NCBI GenBank assembly: GCA_024403585.1
Contig: JAKSRN010000097.1
Coordinates: 1 to 7,239, forward strand
Source of the DNA: Lachnospiraceae bacterium
GTDB taxonomy: Bacteria > Bacillota > Clostridia > Lachnospirales > Lachnospiraceae
DNA: 7,239 nt
Direction: 5' to 3'
In this document: positions 5,974 through 7,239 of the stretch, in pieces
Numbering within the stretch: the stretch's first letter is position 1
Layout: each line of letters starts with the position of its first letter
The notes under the pieces: generated by a model
Database searches by the model: none
Told to the model about the DNA's origin: nothing
Seen by the model: only the letters and a program-made list of their open reading frames with translations
Made by a program: the position numbers and the translations under genes

Positions 5974-5983
5974 AAAAAGCAAT

Positions 5984-7129
5984 ATGAAAAAAAGAGTAGT
6001 CAGCCTTCTCATGTGCATGATGCTCACACTGTCAATGGCTGCTTGCGGAAGCAAAACAGAAGAGGCAGAGAGCACTGTAGAGAAGAGCGTTGAAGATGCT
6101 GAAAGTACAGCTGCGGGAAGTGAAGCAGCTGAGGATACAGAAGATGAAAATCCAGTGTTGGATAAGGAAGATTATACGCTGGATGAGTGCATTCAGCTGG
6201 GCGAGTACAAGGGACTGGAATTTACAAAGACAGTAAAACCGGTGACAGAAGGACAGATCCTGCTGAAGATCCAGCAGCTGACAGGTATGCAGGGGGAAGA
6301 ACTGGATGATCCTGATGCAGTGGTTCAGGAAGGCGACACAGCCGTGATTGATTACGAAGGTAAAAAAGACGGTGTGCCATTCGAGGGTGGTACAAGTCAG
6401 GAGCCTTATGGTCTCGTGATCGGGTCCGGAAGCTTTATTCCAGGCTTTGAGGATGGTGTGATCGGTATGAAGGCAGGAGAGGAAAGAGATATTCCTCTTA
6501 CATTCCCGGAGGAGTACCCGGCACCGGATCTGGCAGGCCAGGATGTGGTATTTACCGTAAAGCTGCACTCTATCGAGCGTTTGGTGATTGATGATAAATG
6601 GGTAAAAGAGAATGCTTCCGAAGACTACGCCAATGCAAAAGAGTACATGGATGCCAACAGAAAGATCCTCGAAGAGCAGAACGAGGCAAATGCTCAGAAC
6701 GCCCTCTATGTCGATGCCTGGGAGAAATTAATGTCCTCCTCCACTTTCATCGCGCTTCCTAAGAAGATGGTGGATAAAGGTGCGGAAGATTATGAGACTA
6801 TGATGAAGCAGCAGGCTGACATGTATGGTTATAGTCCGGAGGATGTGATTAAAACGATCGGTGAAGAGACTTACAACAAAGAGAAGAAGGGCTTTGCGAT
6901 CAATGTTGCGAAGGAGAATCTCTTGTTGGAGGCTTTCATGAAAGCTGAGGGAATCACAAAAGACGGTGAGGAGTACAAGAAGGGTCTGGAAGATATGGTG
7001 AAAGATGCCGGCGCTGAATCTGCAGAAGAACTGATCCAGGCTTATGGTCAGGAGCAGATTGATGAAATTCTGCTGAAGACAATCGTGGTGGAGAGAGTCA
7101 TTTCTTACGGAACTGTAACAGAAGCCTGA
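5984..7129 (+). CDS. trigger-factor-like FKBP-type peptidyl-prolyl isomerase lipoprotein
   Basis: A 381-residue predicted extracytoplasmic foldase. Residues 1-20 are a lipoprotein signal (KKR, hydrophobic core, lipobox SMAAC with C21). An acidic Ser/Glu/Ala linker spans about 22-60. The FKBP/trigger-factor PPIase domain spans about 113-197: GDTAVIDYEGKKDGVPFEGG (117-136), FIPGFEDGVIGMKAGEE (151-167) and PLTFPEEYPAPDLAGQDVVF (171-190). These match trigger factor closely, and the aromatic pocket residues Y124, F133 and F151 are kept. Residues about 200-375 are helical and resemble the trigger-factor C-terminal chaperone region. The N-terminal ribosome-binding domain of cytosolic trigger factor is absent, replaced by signal and linker. 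The likely role is folding of exported proteins at the outer face of the membrane, analogous to PrsA. It follows the 4645 gene by 22 nt, almost certainly in one transcript; whether it acts on that neighbour is open. Confidence 0.9.
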   Translation: MKKRVVSLLMCMMLTLSMAACGSKTEEAESTVEKSVEDAESTAAGSEAAEDTEDENPVLDKEDYTLDECIQLGEYKGLEFTKTVKPVTEGQILLKIQQLTGMQGEELDDPDAVVQEGDTAVIDYEGKKDGVPFEGGTSQEPYGLVIGSGSFIPGFEDGVIGMKAGEERDIPLTFPEEYPAPDLAGQDVVFTVKLHSIERLVIDDKWVKENASEDYANAKEYMDANRKILEEQNEANAQNALYVDAWEKLMSSSTFIALPKKMVDKGAEDYETMMKQQADMYGYSPEDVIKTIGEETYNKEKKGFAINVAKENLLLEAFMKAEGITKDGEEYKKGLEDMVKDAGAESAEELIQAYGQEQIDEILLKTIVVERVISYGTVTEA

Positions 7130-7176
7130 AAGATGCCTTGAAAAATAAAAGAAAAGACAGAGAAAGATTTAAAATA

Positions 7177-7217
7177 AACGGGAGTGCGTTGTAAACGCAT
7201 TCCCGTTCTGTTATAAT
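7177..7217 (+). terminator. 14-bp hairpin after the lipoprotein gene, overlapping a promoter
   Basis: Bases 7177-7190 pair with 7194-7207 through 14 bp with a single G-T wobble and a 3-base GTA loop. The stem is strong, but the following bases (CTGTTATAAT) make only a weak U-tract. It starts 47 nt after the stop and probably ends or protects the 4645-7129 transcript. No other terminator is seen before the window edge. Confidence 0.6.
7189..7217 (+). promoter_or_regulatory. near-consensus extended -10 promoter for a gene beyond the right edge
   Basis: TTGTAA (7189-7194), an exact 17-bp spacer and a perfect TATAAT (7212-7217) with TGT directly ahead form a strong promoter reading out of the window. 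Its -35 is made from the loop and arm tips of the preceding hairpin. The gene it serves is not in view. Confidence 0.65.
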
Positions 7218-7239
7218 ACTGTGTATCGTAATTTTGAAC

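Noticed and set aside
6032..6568. Minus-strand open frame of 178 codons
   Set aside because: Antisense shadow of the FKBP lipoprotein gene; rich in Cys, His and Phe as expected from the reverse of an acidic, Lys-rich gene.
1..7239. Defence system, mobile element or CRISPR array
   Set aside because: No transposase, integrase, nuclease, toxin-antitoxin pair or regularly spaced repeats were seen; genes are housekeeping or envelope functions of uniform composition.

Overview
The window looks like chromosomal DNA of an anaerobic gut Firmicute, most likely Lachnospiraceae (Blautia/Dorea/Clostridium cluster XIVa type). The reasons are moderate GC, frequent AGA, GGA, ATC and CTG codons, GGAGG-type ribosome binding sites, consensus sigma-A promoters, and the gene run ispE - GntR regulator - murI - DUF1934. 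Genus cannot be fixed by reading alone. I saw no transposase, integrase, CRISPR array, tRNA or rRNA.

Layout. (1) 1-644, minus strand: plsC-type acylglycerol-phosphate acyltransferase, cut by the left edge, with its own promoter at 688-717. (2) 645-954: a 310-bp divergent intergenic region holding the plsC promoter, a strong TTGACA/TAAAAT promoter reading right, a perfect 16-bp palindrome just past that promoter, and a leader hairpin. (3) 955-3891, plus strand: a tight four-gene unit of ispE (isoprenoid precursor kinase), an FCD-type GntR regulator, murI (glutamate racemase) and a DUF1934 protein, closed by an intrinsic terminator at 3907-3937. (4) 3992-4453, minus strand: an unrecognised small membrane-anchored protein convergent on that terminator. 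(5) 4454-4644: back-to-back promoters. (6) 4645-7129, plus strand: a two-gene unit of a membrane-anchored protein resembling a degenerate polysaccharide deacetylase and a trigger-factor-like FKBP prolyl isomerase made as a lipoprotein. (7) 7130-7239: a long hairpin overlapping a near-consensus promoter for a gene beyond the window.

The common theme is the cell envelope: phospholipid acylation (plsC), isoprenoid precursors that feed undecaprenyl phosphate (ispE), D-glutamate for peptidoglycan (murI), and two extracytoplasmic proteins, one of them a probable foldase. The most testable regulatory idea is that the GntR protein binds the palindrome at the start of its own operon and so controls ispE, itself and murI together. 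The most unusual proteins are the lipoprotein with trigger-factor PPIase and C-terminal regions but no ribosome-binding domain, and its partner, which lacks the usual NodB metal ligands. Nothing here is clearly a wholly new system.
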